DNA of 64,000 nt, from the NCBI GenBank assembly GCA_035079385.1, contig JAVHKY010000054.1, positions 11,695,501 to 11,759,500 on the forward strand, in the 5' to 3' direction. Source of the stretch: Aspidiotus rigidus (Eukaryota; Arthropoda; Insecta; Hemiptera; Diaspididae). Shown here piece after piece: positions 52,484 through 63,631 of this stretch. Position numbers and translations under genes: made by a program. Each line of letters starts with the position of its first letter. Within the stretch, counting starts at the first letter, position 1. The notes beneath the pieces are model-generated. The model worked only from the letters and a program-made list of their open reading frames with translations. It made no database searches and was not told where the DNA came from.

Positions 52484-53444
52484 TCTAATATATAAAGCAG
52501 AAAGTTTGTCCGTCTGTCGTCCTGTCCGTTTATAACTCGAGAACTACTGGGCCGATCGCTTTCAAACTTTCAGGATATATTGTCCTCATCCCAGAGCAGC
52601 ACATAGACTCATAAAAATAAAAATTTGACGGGGAGGTGCTGAGTAATTTCAAAAAAGGGCGAAAACAATGACTTTTTTCAATATAAAAAAACGTGGTGGT
52701 GTAGCTTGCCATCGAACGCGTTGTTCCAACGTTACCGTTCAAACGCGTTGAGCGGCGCAGTTATAAAAATTAAGTTATGGTGATAACTCGAGTTTTACTC
52801 ATTTTTATGAAAAATTGAAGAGAACAAAAATTGTTGCCCCTTTAATTTCCTTTCGAATGAGCCCAATTCCAGATTTTTAGGAGGAAATTTTGGAACTATT
52901 GGTATTTTGACTGATGCGTATTTAAGATCATTGTGTTTACAGAGAGAGAGAGAGCATTTAAACCGGTTGCTCTGGATGAATCTACAGAGACTATTCGAGT
53001 TTTACGTATCCAATTTTCGATTTTGAAAGGAGACGTTTATGTAAAATAATTTCTTGAAAATTTGCTCTTCTTTTGTGACGAGTAACTATACATTAGGTAA
53101 ATATCGTCGTCAGAGTTTAAAACTACCTAAGAAAAGGTACTGGGTTCGAGAAAGAATTAAGAAAATTACATCCGGTTTCTCATATAGGAAACGACTGAGT
53201 TCGTCTCATGCCTCTACACAGACTGATGTAATGCTTCGGGGATATGGCAGGCTTTTTACCTACTGTCCATCTATTTCCTTAATCATTGCGACGGTTCATG
53301 AATTAGTCCGTTTTTTGCTGCAATACAGCCCTTACCTGTCAACTCAGCTCTTACCGTTAAAATCGAAATATTTACAAAACACCGATATCTACTCAACACA
53401 CAGCTGGCGGTCAGGCGCGTCGGAGGCGCGCTGCCAACCGCTAG
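52484..53444 (+). mobile_element. Helitron-like non-autonomous element, copy 2
   Basis: Same orientation and start (TCTAATATATAAAGC), near-identical to copy 1 over its first ~230 bp and again at about 52770-52890, then more diverged. Ends with the same hairpin and CTAG followed by T. Confidence 0.8.
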
Positions 53445-54204
53445 TATTTTATATTTTACATAATTGTGTTCTAGAATAAATAATTCAAAATAATTAGCAG
53501 GTATTCAAAAATATATTTTATGTTGTTTTGAGAAATTGCAGCGCCATGTGCGGATGAACAGCTTGAATATTATTTTAATTTTGTTCACAGTACAGCAACA
53601 TCAACGCGTATGTCGGCAAACGGCAAATTAGGTACAATTCCTCATCAAGATTTTATTCCTCTGACTGCAACTAGGCCACTAAACTGTTATTGGCATCGCT
53701 TACCAATAAGAATAAATAAATAAAAGTATTCAATATGATTCCTACAGATTTTTTTTCAATGTTGAAGCTCACAATAGACTTTTTATGATGACCATTAGCT
53801 TTACAATAAAGATGTAGGTAGTGAATTTTGTGAGAATATCTTTTGGGTTAAAACTTTTCCTCATTAAAGCTCTAGTTTGGAGGATATTTGGAAACAATCA
53901 CTTTCCTTCCAAACGCTCAGAACTTCCGACAATTTTTAAAAGGAAGTTTCAGTAGTCTATTTTACAGACAATATTGCAAAAGGAACATTTTTTGTTTGAA
54001 AGTTTTTCTTATTGAATCTCAGTTCTCCAAAATATTTACTATGAATCGATTTTTTCGGATGCTCACAACTTTTAGAAGCTTTTCAAGATTATAACTAGAC
54101 TGACAATGAAGTTCAGATGGTCTGTGATAAAGTAAACTTCATGGAAAATATTTTTTGTTTGGAACTCCTTCTTATTAGAATAGGCCTAGCTTATTTTTTT
54201 GTAA
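53445..54204. other. Interior of the large inverted-repeat element
   Basis: A+T-rich with recurring phrases (AACTTTCGACAA, TTTTTTGTTTGAAA) that are related to the inverted arms. No coding domain recognised. Confidence 0.45.
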
Positions 54205-54825
54205 TATTTGACGACAATCGATTTCCTTCCAAAAGTTCAGAACTTTCGACAAACTTCGGAAGAAAGTTTAGGCAATCTATTTTGCAGTTAAAATTTTTCA
54301 ATACAAAGTTTTTGTTTGAAATTTTATTTCATTTGTGTTTGATTTTCTAGATATTTATTGCTGAAAAATTGACTTTTTCCTGAAATTCTCAACTTTTGAC
54401 GAACTTTTTAAGCTGATAATTGGACGCATAGCGAAGTTTGAATGGTATTTTCTATAACAAATTTCAAGAGGAACGTGTTTTATCTGAAACTTTTCATGAT
54501 TGATGCCCAATTTTTCAAGATATTTGCAAAACATTGATTTTAGGGAGCTAGAACGTGCCACAGAAAATTTATTAGGATGTGAGACGCGGGAAGCTTGATG
54601 TGTTATTCGGGGCCTTATTTTCTTTTATTGAAAAAGAAAAGTAGAAAATTTGACCCACACAATATGAGTTATTGGCCTTTTACCAGAAGACCGATTCGCC
54701 ATTTTGAAATTGACCGCCATTTTGGAAAGCTGCTCTTCTCAGATGTCTATCATCGTTTTTTATATGAAGTATCATCCCTACTAACATATCTCTAAGTATC
54801 GCTTTGTCCCCCCGAATGGTACCGC
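54205..54825. repeat. Right ~600-bp terminal inverted repeat
   Basis: Reverse counterpart of 49676-50253, ending CGCTTTGTCCCCCCGAATGG and TACC. Beyond it the symmetry continues weakly into GTCCATGG/TTTCGTCCA words on both sides. Confidence 0.85.
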
Positions 54826-54831
54826 ATTTTT

Positions 54832-54945
54832 ATATGGTCCATGGACTAAAAGAAATTTGTTCCACGGACTTTTTGTCCAATACATTTCGCCCATGGTATT
54901 TTTCGTCCACTCATTTTTTTTCCGAAATATATTTTTGTCGCGAGA
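54832..54945. repeat. TTTCGTCCA / TGGACGAAA repeat cluster, left
   Basis: TGGTCCATGGACTAAAAG, CCACGGACTTTTTGTCCA and ATGGTATTTTTCGTCCAC. The reverse set lies at 58150-58250 (TGGACGAAAAATACCA, GTGGACGAAAAGTCTGTG). Confidence 0.7.
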
Positions 54946-57165
54946 AATCCTCCTATTCTCATTCCATCATCTTCTTGTTTAATCCTGTCTATCGCTTAAT
55001 CGCTATTACTCCCTCGTCTTTCCCGATATCTATTTTTTTTTCTTTCTTTATTACATCCAACCAGAGAAAAATCATTTTAAAAAATACAAAAGAAAACAAA
55101 AAAAAAACGAAGAAGAAAAAGTACAAGAAGAATAGGGGGAAAAAAATTATATACATACATAAATGTATAATTTATTTAAAAAAAAAAACAAAGGTGAAAA
55201 CAATAGTACTCCAACATAGCAATCCGTTGTGAGGACTGGAGCCGAGTTTGATTTCTTGTATTAGAAGAGTATGATTTAAACGCTCTTTAGAATTTAAAGA
55301 GAGTAAATCATAAAAAAAAACTGAAAAAATGAATTGAATTTAAATGTTGATGGATGGAGGTAAGTCAGAGATAAATTTGAAAAAGTGTGAGAAAATTGAT
55401 GGGTCTTCTGATGATAGGAGGTCGGAAGCTCTGAGAGGGGTAGTGAATTGTAGATTGATGGCTTCTGAGTATAGTATTTGTCGAATGTTGGACATTTTCG
55501 GACATTCGAAAAGATAATGATTTACGTCGCCTTTAGAAGGTTGTCTGAATGGAGGGGGCATACATCAGATTCGGAAAGATTTAAACGTTTTAAGTGAGCG
55601 GGGAGGCGATTGTGTCCAAAACGAAGACGACGAAGTTTAACTATAAGGGGGCGGGGAATATCGTTAAAAAGTTCATACCAAGGGAGTGCCGGAAGTAGAG
55701 ATTGAACGAGGAAATAATAAGATTTCAGATTGTTAACGGATTTCGAGTAGGATATTGTGCAGTCATCTCGCGTGGAGCATCGAATAAGAGAAAATAGTTC
55801 TGACATAGGGAGCAGATTTGATGAGACTGGTGATGAGCGGGCTGATTTAGCTAAAACATCTACAATTATGTTGTTGAATATTCCTGCATGACTGGGGATC
55901 CAGAGAAAATTAATTTGAATGGGGTTGAGAGAATTGATCAAGTAGATGATTGATAAAGCTGAGGATGAATTAACGCGTGAAGGGATGGAAGAAATGGATT
56001 GAGAGTGGAAAGAGAGAGTCAGATGTTATGAGAACCTGTCCTGTTTGGGAGTTTTGTTTTAGGTAGGAAAGGGCTTGGAATATCGCCATCTGTTCCGCAT
56101 AAAAAATAGATGTGAAGTTTGGTAGAGATAAAGAGCAATGAAGCTTAGTTGAGGGGATCCAAAAGGCCATACCCACTTCCTGATGATCTTTAGAACCGTC
56201 GGTAAAAATATGTGTATGATGAGGAAAATGTTCTTGCGTGTATAACTGGAAAAGTTCTTCAAAATCTGAACCAGAAGTTTTGGGAAGTTGGTGAATTTCA
56301 ATACGTTCGAAGAGTTGTTGAAAGGAAAATTTCGATAGATGATAAGACGGAATTGAAACGATGAGGTTTTGGAAGCGAAAAATAAGGGCAGCTCTTCTAC
56401 ATATTAGGGGTAATCGCCAGTCTACAAATCTCTAGCGATTAAGAAAATATGATATATTGTTTGTAAGGTTGAGTCTTGGTAGGTAATACTGCAAATTAAG
56501 AACCTATCTGTGAGATACATAGTTTCGACGAAATTGAAGGGGAGTAACGCCAGTTTCAGCACAAAGGGTTGGAATAGGGGTAGAATTTAGAGCTCCTATT
56601 ATAAGTCAAATGCATTTATTTTGGAGAGTTTCTAATTTATTCAAGTGAATTTTACTCGCGGAACCGTAAAGAGAAGAGCCGTAGTCTAGTTTAGAGCGGA
56701 TTATTGCGTTATAAAGGAGTGTTAGGGTGCTTGGGTCTCCACTCCATCGGGTGGAGGCTAGCATCTGTAGGACATTGATACAGGGACTGATTTTTGAAAA
56801 TGAGTTTGGGAATATGTATTTGGGATCGAGAGTAATGCCTACATATTCTATTTTAGAAACTAATGGAAGTGGAGTATTGTAGATAGTAAGAAGAGACTTG
56901 GAAGAAGAGAAGGACAGATTAAGTCCTTGTGCCTTAGTTGAAATTTGATTATTAGCGCTTTGCGTTTGATTGGATGCGACCGAAAGATTTTCGTGAGTGG
57001 ATGTTGTATTTCCTTTTGTTTTCTCTTGTCACTCCTAATGCTCTTAATCGAGTGGGGAAGGGGGATGGAAGATTCCTCCTATTCTCGTTCCGTCGTCTTC
57101 TTGTTTAATCCTGTCTATCGCTTAATCGCTATTACACCCTCCTTTTCCCCGATATCTGTTATACG
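54946..57165. repeat. ~85-bp direct repeats flanking the LINE fragment
   Basis: 54950-55032 and 57082-57165 share TCTTGTTTAATCCTGTCTAT, CGCTTAATCGCTATTAC and CCGATATCT. They bracket the LINE 3' half and its flanking A-rich DNA. Confidence 0.7.
55215..56960 (-). pseudogene. LINE 3' half: RT end, RNase H and tail
   Basis: Reverse strand from about 56960: KIEYVGITLDPKYIFPNSF, ALIRS-like YNAIIRSKLDYGSSLYGSAS, CAETGVTPLQFRRNYVSHRF, NPIQINFLWIPSHAGIFNNI (RNase H), then LRRLRFGHNRLPAHLKRLNL and DVNHYLFECPKMSN. This is the C-terminal half of an RNase H-bearing (I/R1-group) non-LTR retrotransposon, with several stops and frameshifts. It ends in non-coding A/T-rich DNA near 55215. It is a different lineage from the fragments inside SLC12. 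Confidence 0.85.
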
Positions 57166-57590
57166 CTGTATCGGTTATTGTCGCATGTTTATATCTGACT
57201 CGATTACACTGTATTTTCGCTTTCGTGCTATGCACATGTATTTTGCTTAGAAACGACTTCGTTTTGAATTCGTTTGCAATTTTAATAAACGCATTCTTCG
57301 TAGTCGCTGACTTTTATTTCAAGGATCTAAAGATACTTTATAGGAATATAGTCGATGATCTTCAATGAAGCACGCGCGAACTGTATACAAACATGCTACA
57401 ATATTTAATAGGTACCAACATTGTGCTACAAGTATGGTAATGCTGGCCGTACTCCCGTGGTGGTATAAGTCGTAGTTCAATGTTTGTGCAGCATACAGTT
57501 TAAGAGACACGCGTACGCTCGAATTATCAGAACGTGGAGCGATTGTCCGTATTGAAATCCACCAGAAATTAGGACATCTTACATTTCAAT

Positions 57591-57767
57591 ATGTCCGGTA
57601 ATAGATTTCATTCAAATAATATCAAATCCACTCGGAAATACTGGCGGTGTGAACAACGAGTGCATTGCAATGGGCGATGTGTGATCAGCTATCGATTGGA
57701 TGGCGATATTGAAGTATTCAAGGAAAGTGAACATAGGCACGAGCCTGACGATACAGAAGTACAGTAG
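57591..57767 (+). CDS. Short FLYWCH zinc-finger ORF
   Basis: 58 codons. Contains KYWRCEQRVHCNGRCVISYR, LDGDIEVFKESE and HRHEPD. The W-x-C, second Cys and H-x-H follow the FLYWCH consensus; the N-terminal strand (GNRFHSNNIKSTR) is short. FLYWCH domains bind DNA in chromatin proteins and in MULE/Phantom-type transposases. A second open stretch without recognised domain follows (57896-58084, KSDVSHQEEEHYPQEKID). Probably a piece of a transposon between the TGGACGAAA clusters; a small host gene is not excluded. Confidence 0.6.
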   Translation: MSGNRFHSNNIKSTRKYWRCEQRVHCNGRCVISYRLDGDIEVFKESEHRHEPDDTEVQ

Positions 57768-58149
57768 AAAGTCAAAAATAACCCCGAAAATCGCCCAAAT
57801 GAGAAACCGACACGAATTCTGTTAGACGTTATGTCGTACGCGACTATTTGGAAATTCCTTGACCATATTAAGCTTGATCAGAAATCAAACGCACTTTGTA
57901 TAACTCAACTCCAAGGAGGTTACGCAAAAGTGACGTATCCCATCAAGAAGAAGAACATTACCCTCAAGAGAAAATAGATGACATTGTGAGAAAATACGAA
58001 CAATATAAGCAGAATGGTGAAATTCTCGTATACCTTCGGGCCAAAGGTTACAAGGTCAAAATTCCAAAAGTTTCAGAATCGTAATTATTTTAGAATTACA
58101 CAATTATTTTACCTGGTTCGCAATAACGAATCAATTCTTGTATTTTAGA

Positions 58150-58250
58150 CAAAAAAGAAGTGGATGAAGTTTATCTGGACGAAAAATACCACCGAAAAGT
58201 CTGTGGACGAAAAGTCTGTGGACGAAATATCTATGGACGAACGGTCGAGG
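58150..58250. repeat. TGGACGAAA repeat cluster, right
   Basis: Four to five tandem ~16-nt units (GTGGACGAAAAGTCT, GTGGACGAAATATCT, ATGGACGAACGG), inverted with respect to 54832-54945. Confidence 0.75.
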
Positions 58251-58274
58251 CACCAGTTAGTTAAACGAGGGGTG

Positions 58275-58599
58275 ACAGGGAGTCTGTTTTATGGGGCACA
58301 TGGGGTATGACGTCGTTGGATGTGTCGCGTCACAAGCTTGACCTATGACGTCATGAAATTGTGACGTCACAGGCTTCGACTTTGGAACTACATATGATAG
58401 GAGGAGGACTAGGAAAAATTGTTGACCTCCGAGCAATACAGTATATGATAGGAGGGTGACTAAGAAAAATTTCGACTCTCAAGCTATATATAATAGGAGG
58501 GCTCTTGGAAATATATGATCGGAGGAGGACCTCTTGCCGGCCGGCTGGATGGCGGACACTTTTTCCGAAAACCCCCGCTATAAAACAGGTTCCCTGTTA
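58275..58599. mobile_element. Solo MITE-like unit (325 bp)
   Basis: Ends ACAGGGAGTCTGTTTTATGG and ATAAAACAGGTTCCCTGTTA form inverted repeats. Interior has TATGACGTCATGAAATTGTG and ACGTCACAGG, then satellite-like GATAGGAGG units. Same unit as in blocks A-C. Confidence 0.75.
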
Positions 58600-59890
58600 A
58601 AATGTCAATACATCAGCGGAGTGACCAATGACCTCCGCCCCTTCATTTGATATTTTTCACCCAATTACTCCTACGTATGTGAGTTCATGTTTCTTTATAT
58701 GGACATCGTTCAACGTATTTCCGTGAAAAAATCAATCCTTCCTTCGTTTGAAAGCGGGAGCAGAGGCAGCCTTCTTTGGTACGTCAGTTAGCGATATCGA
58801 AAATTAACTTTAACGAGATCTTTATGAGAGGAAATCGGAGTCATCATCTCGTCAATAGAATTAATGTCAATTATTCAATCGAAAATTGGAATTCTTCTTC
58901 GCTAAGATCTTTCCAACGTACGGAAAAGTTGAATTGAAATAACTCCCGTTCCCCTTTATGAAAACTTAATTGAGAACATTCCTTTCACGAAGGTTTTTCT
59001 TGGTTTTTCCGCGTAGATCGCGCAGCTTTGGAGTCAAGATGATAGCCTTGTCGAATGTGTAAATTCATACTATGATGAAGCTCGTACAAATCATAACTTG
59101 TATTCATTTGCCTAGAGGTTATTACTGCTAACCTATTCTCTCTTCAGACTGTCAAATAAATCATAAAAATACATTATAAAATCCTGACATTTTTCCTAGT
59201 TTTTTTTTTTCGCGTCAATGCCCCACTATTTATTGTCTTCACTGTCAGCATACCAGTAATGTATACTCATAGGCTTAAACTTTTAAGAATAATCAAAATG
59301 AAAATGGAAAATAATAACAACCATTTCTATACAAGTACGTACTTTGAACTACATTAATCTATTCTTGATGTGTCACAAACATCAATAAATAATATGAAAT
59401 AGTTGATTTTAATTTAGACGTTCATATTTTTCAGGTCAAGCCCATCAACTGCCATCTGAAGACCAAAACAATTCACGAACGCGTTATTGATAGAGCTTTC
59501 TCTTCTTCTACTATAATGACCAATTTGCCGTCCCCCAAGAGTGGAATCGATGATGGGGGCCAATTTACATCCGACGAGTAAAAGATCAGAGAAATGAAGA
59601 AAATATTTTAAAAAAGCGCCATGGCCAATTTCATTCGACAGGAATTCATCTGAAAGCTGAAGACATATGTGCAGAGCGATATGGACCTATAAAAACAGCT
59701 CGAAGTTCTTGAAAGGTTTTAGGATCTGTAGCAGTTTACAATATCGTGTTTGCGAAGATGATCAAAATTTTTCATCGAAAACGCGGAATTTTCTTACGTA
59801 GGAGGGGCCAAACAGAAATTTGAGCTGCGACTCTTGTTGGGTTTCTTCCCTACATCATATTATATACTCGTTTGCTTGATATTTATCGCA
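58600..59890. other. Unassigned region
   Basis: No gene, no clear repeat. Ordinary A+T-rich sequence. Confidence 0.4.
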
Positions 59891-59904
59891 ACGGTATTTG
59901 CTTT

Positions 59905-60130
59905 ACTCTGGTCTTTTGGCAGGGGAAAGCAAGTACCTACCATTACGATAAGAATCACGCAACGAAAATGCACAAAAGAGCCTTATGGGGGAAACGAGAT
60001 TAACCTTTGAGCTATAAAGAGGCCGTCCATATCTGAATTTTGACGTAATCAGGAGAGTTGAAAAATTTTTCGATCTAAGTTCATTCCTCTTATAAACGTC
60101 CACATTAGCATCAAGAGGCTGCAAAATTTT
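59905..60130 (-). pseudogene. PLE remnant joined to block C
   Basis: CTCTGGTCTTTTGGCAGGGG matches the 3' flank of PLE1 (31713-31732) and runs directly into CAAGTACCTACCATTA and GATCTAAGTTCAT, which match the 5' part of PLE1 (34370-34432). The RT and GIY-YIG region is absent, as if deleted internally. Confidence 0.65.
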
Positions 60131-62870
60131 CTTGTAGAGGGAAAAAAACTCACGGGTTCTTTAACAAAGTTAAACGAAGGGTGGTAGGGAACCTGGTTTA
60201 TGAGGCACGTGGGACTGAAAAATGTAGATTGTGACGTCACAAGGCTGACCAATGGCGTCATCGAACTGTGGTCTTACAGGCCTCGCCTCCAAGCTATATA
60301 GAATAGGAGGGTGACTCGGAAAAATTTCGACTCGGGGATTTGACAAAATTGTCGAGGCCTGAGCATTGCCAGCCGGCTAGACCGCGGACGTTTTTTCCGA
60401 CCCCTCCCACCCCCGATAAAACAGGTTCCCTGTTAATATTTTGAACTCCCAGCATTGAAGCCAACTAGTAGCCAATCTCTAACCCGACTTAGAAGCCCTC
60501 AATTCTTATTAGAATCCTGTTTTCTAGAAGGGTGTTCGGTGAAAATAACCGTCGTCCGGAATACGAGCGGCGGAAACATTGATCTATATCAAGATGTCGA
60601 CAAATTTGAATGTTAAGAAAACTTCCGGATTTTATTATGCGCATTTCCTCGAATAAAGACTTAATTGAGCCTGCCTATTTTCTGCAGTCTTGCAGCGTAT
60701 TTTCAGTTGAGCGTGACCCAATAAGCGCTATCTTTTTATATTTTCAGTTCTAGTTAAAGAGCGCGACCGCAGTTCTCTGATCTTTTACACGACAATCCGC
60801 TAATTGATATGACTCTATATCGCATCATAATCCAAATTGCCTAGTGAGTCTATGGCAAAAAGTCATTTTAAACTATGCCACTAAAGATAATGAGAAAATT
60901 GGTGTGACAATATTGTAAGCCCAATTACCAAATACCGATTTATTCTCATTAGCAGCACGCCTTCCGCTTATTCGAACATTAATTCGTACTCGTGTGTACA
61001 TTCGACTCGCCATACAAACGTAAGAGACGCGGTAAATTGATAACCTGATATCTTATCAATACACGATCTAAATACCTGTAATTTCATCCATCTTGCCGTG
61101 TATGAAACGATATGATGAAAGCACTACAGTCACCATATTCCGATGACTTTTCATTTACGCAAAACTGTCGTCGTTTAACGATTTTATGATATGGGAATTT
61201 GTACCGATGAACGTGGGTGGACATATTACCTTTGGGACCCTAGTTACAATTTCGGCATACAAAATGTGCATTTAGGATACGAACCTAAGGTACGGGTCAA
61301 CTTCTCACGTCATCATCAAAATTTTTGGATAAAAAGCCCACTACGAGTATTCCCTGCGTACTTCCGACTTAAAATACAAGAATTTTCAACTTCTAATTTG
61401 TAGGTAAGATAGAAACCAGTGCATCCTTAAATGATAAACGGTATGCCAAGTCATTTTTAGGTTGGAGCTTTTCATCGTAAGCGCGACTCTCAGCAATTTT
61501 AAAACCGCGTTGTCCTCTTTCTCGCCCCAAGATCCCTATTTCAGGAAAATGTACTGGTATATCTATGAAAATATTTCTCACTCCATATAAAATTTTTGTC
61601 GCAAAAGGCGCCTCGTATTTTGGAATCGTAATTCGTCAGTCTCAAGATTCCCAACAAATTTACCGAAAACAATTATTGCTGGAGATTTTTTCAGATACTA
61701 CTTGTCGTTTTATACCTCGTTTGATCAAACTATATTCGGTTTTGAGTATTTTTTAAAGGTAACATTAAAGGTACAATCTAAGCTAAAAAAATACGAAGTC
61801 AAGACTTACTAGATTTTGCCTCAAAATCACCAGTCAAATATCAACTTTATTCAGGATCGTTTTGGCAACAGAAACGAGCACATCAAATTACAGCTTATTC
61901 AAAAAAAAAGTTCACGAATAAGAGAAAAACGGTTCGCAAAAGTTAAAAAAAAAACAAATACCGGACACTCTACTCATACGATGATGCACACTCGCGTATA
62001 ACACCTGACTGAACCGATTTCATGCAATGGAAAAATAAATTTTATTCAGGATTGTTTTAGCAACAGATACAAGCACACCGAATTACAAGTTATTTGAAAA
62101 AAAGTTCACGAATCTGTTCGCAAAAGTACAAAAACCAGATACCAGATACTCTAGTCCGCGCAAAAGTACAAAAACCAAATACCGGATACTCTAGCCGCAC
62201 GAGAATGCACGCACGCGTATAAAACCTCGACTGACGGAACTGATTTGATATAATGGAACTCAGTGCAGGAACTTCAGGTAACATCTACCCCACGTTAATA
62301 AACAGTTAGCACGTAACTTATTCGGCGCCACCCTTACATACAAGAACGTATCTTTTAGCCAGTCTAGTTTTTTTTTTTTTGTATGTATTGTCACCAAGCT
62401 CTAGAATCCACTCATCTTTTTTAAACAATTAGAATTACCTCCGACCGATAGATTTACCTGACTCCGACGTGCATTTTTTTCTACTCTACCCCTCCGTCTT
62501 GGCAGTCTACCCAAGGGTGGAATCTTATTGCAATTGTTGATATGTGTACGCACACAGACCGTTCACGTGGTATTGTTTTTCTGATACCCATGTAGTACAG
62601 TTGCAAGAGGAGCATTATAGGATTAGTCTGCTTTATCATAATGCAAACTTGTCGCCGAATTTTTATTGTAGTGGTACTTGCTTTACTTTAGTCTTATAGC
62701 AGGGGAATACATTTGCTATTGTTGTATTTTGGACCGAGTGACTATAGGAGAAGAGCCTTATGTACAAAATATTAAAAGAACGAACGGTACTTTGTTCCTC
62801 AAGAACTCGTTCATTTAGAGCTACGTTGCCCCTTGTGTTGTCGAGATTCAAGAGAATAGACAGCCTACGT
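60131..62870. repeat. ~2.75-kb dispersed block, copy C (solo)
   Basis: Near-identical to copy B from GTAGAGGGAAAAAAACTCAC to about AGAGAATAGACAGCCTACGT, then diverges. No PLE follows. Holds the same MITE-like unit at its start. Confidence 0.9.
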
Positions 62871-63630
62871 AGAAGATACACATTGTTTTCCAAAGAAAAA
62901 GTTTGATAGGTATGACGCCTCTTTGTAAAAGTAAATCTAAAAGAACTAGCAGTACGACGCGCTTCGGTCGACACTTGATAGGCGAATTACCTATGACGTC
63001 ACACACAGTTTAATCATATAGTAGACTGTAGTTTGTTCCACATACGAATGACATTTTCAGGAAGCGCCTCACACACTAAAATAAAACATGCTAAAACACG
63101 TGAAGAAGATGAACCAATTAGAAAAATGTACATTTTTGTCTAGTATGGGCCTCCATCCAATTTTCCCCTGTAGCTGCCAAAATGTGGCCCCTGTGATGTC
63201 ACAAGTCATGCGCGTCGTATATTAATTCTATTAGTACAGGACTTGGGAAATTTTTGATCGACGAGCAAGGGACATGCCTGACCTGATTTAGACCGTGACG
63301 TCAACAAAGAGTTCCAGAGTATGACGTCATCAGGAGAACTTACAAAAATTTGGACCGTGGAGCGGAGAAGAAAACATTGTATTCGTTCGTATGTACTTAA
63401 ATTTATTCTTTAAAAGTACCTTTTTTCGCAAGGCCAGGAATGTACCTTAATTATTTTGGAAGAGAAATCGAGAACATCATATTTTAAATCTCAAGAAACG
63501 ACTTCATATTGGAATTTTTCGGGAGCTATGACGTATCTTGAAACGCCAGGAATGAACCTTGTTTCCAAACACCAGGCAGGTATATAAAATTTTTAGCAGA
63601 GAATGTCTTCTTGAGTTTTTGTCCATTTTA
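62871..63630. other. Unassigned
   Basis: No gene. Contains GACCGTGACGTCAAC and ATGACGTCATCAGG near 63295-63332, similar to the sites in the MITE-like unit. Confidence 0.4.
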
Positions 63631-63631
63631 A

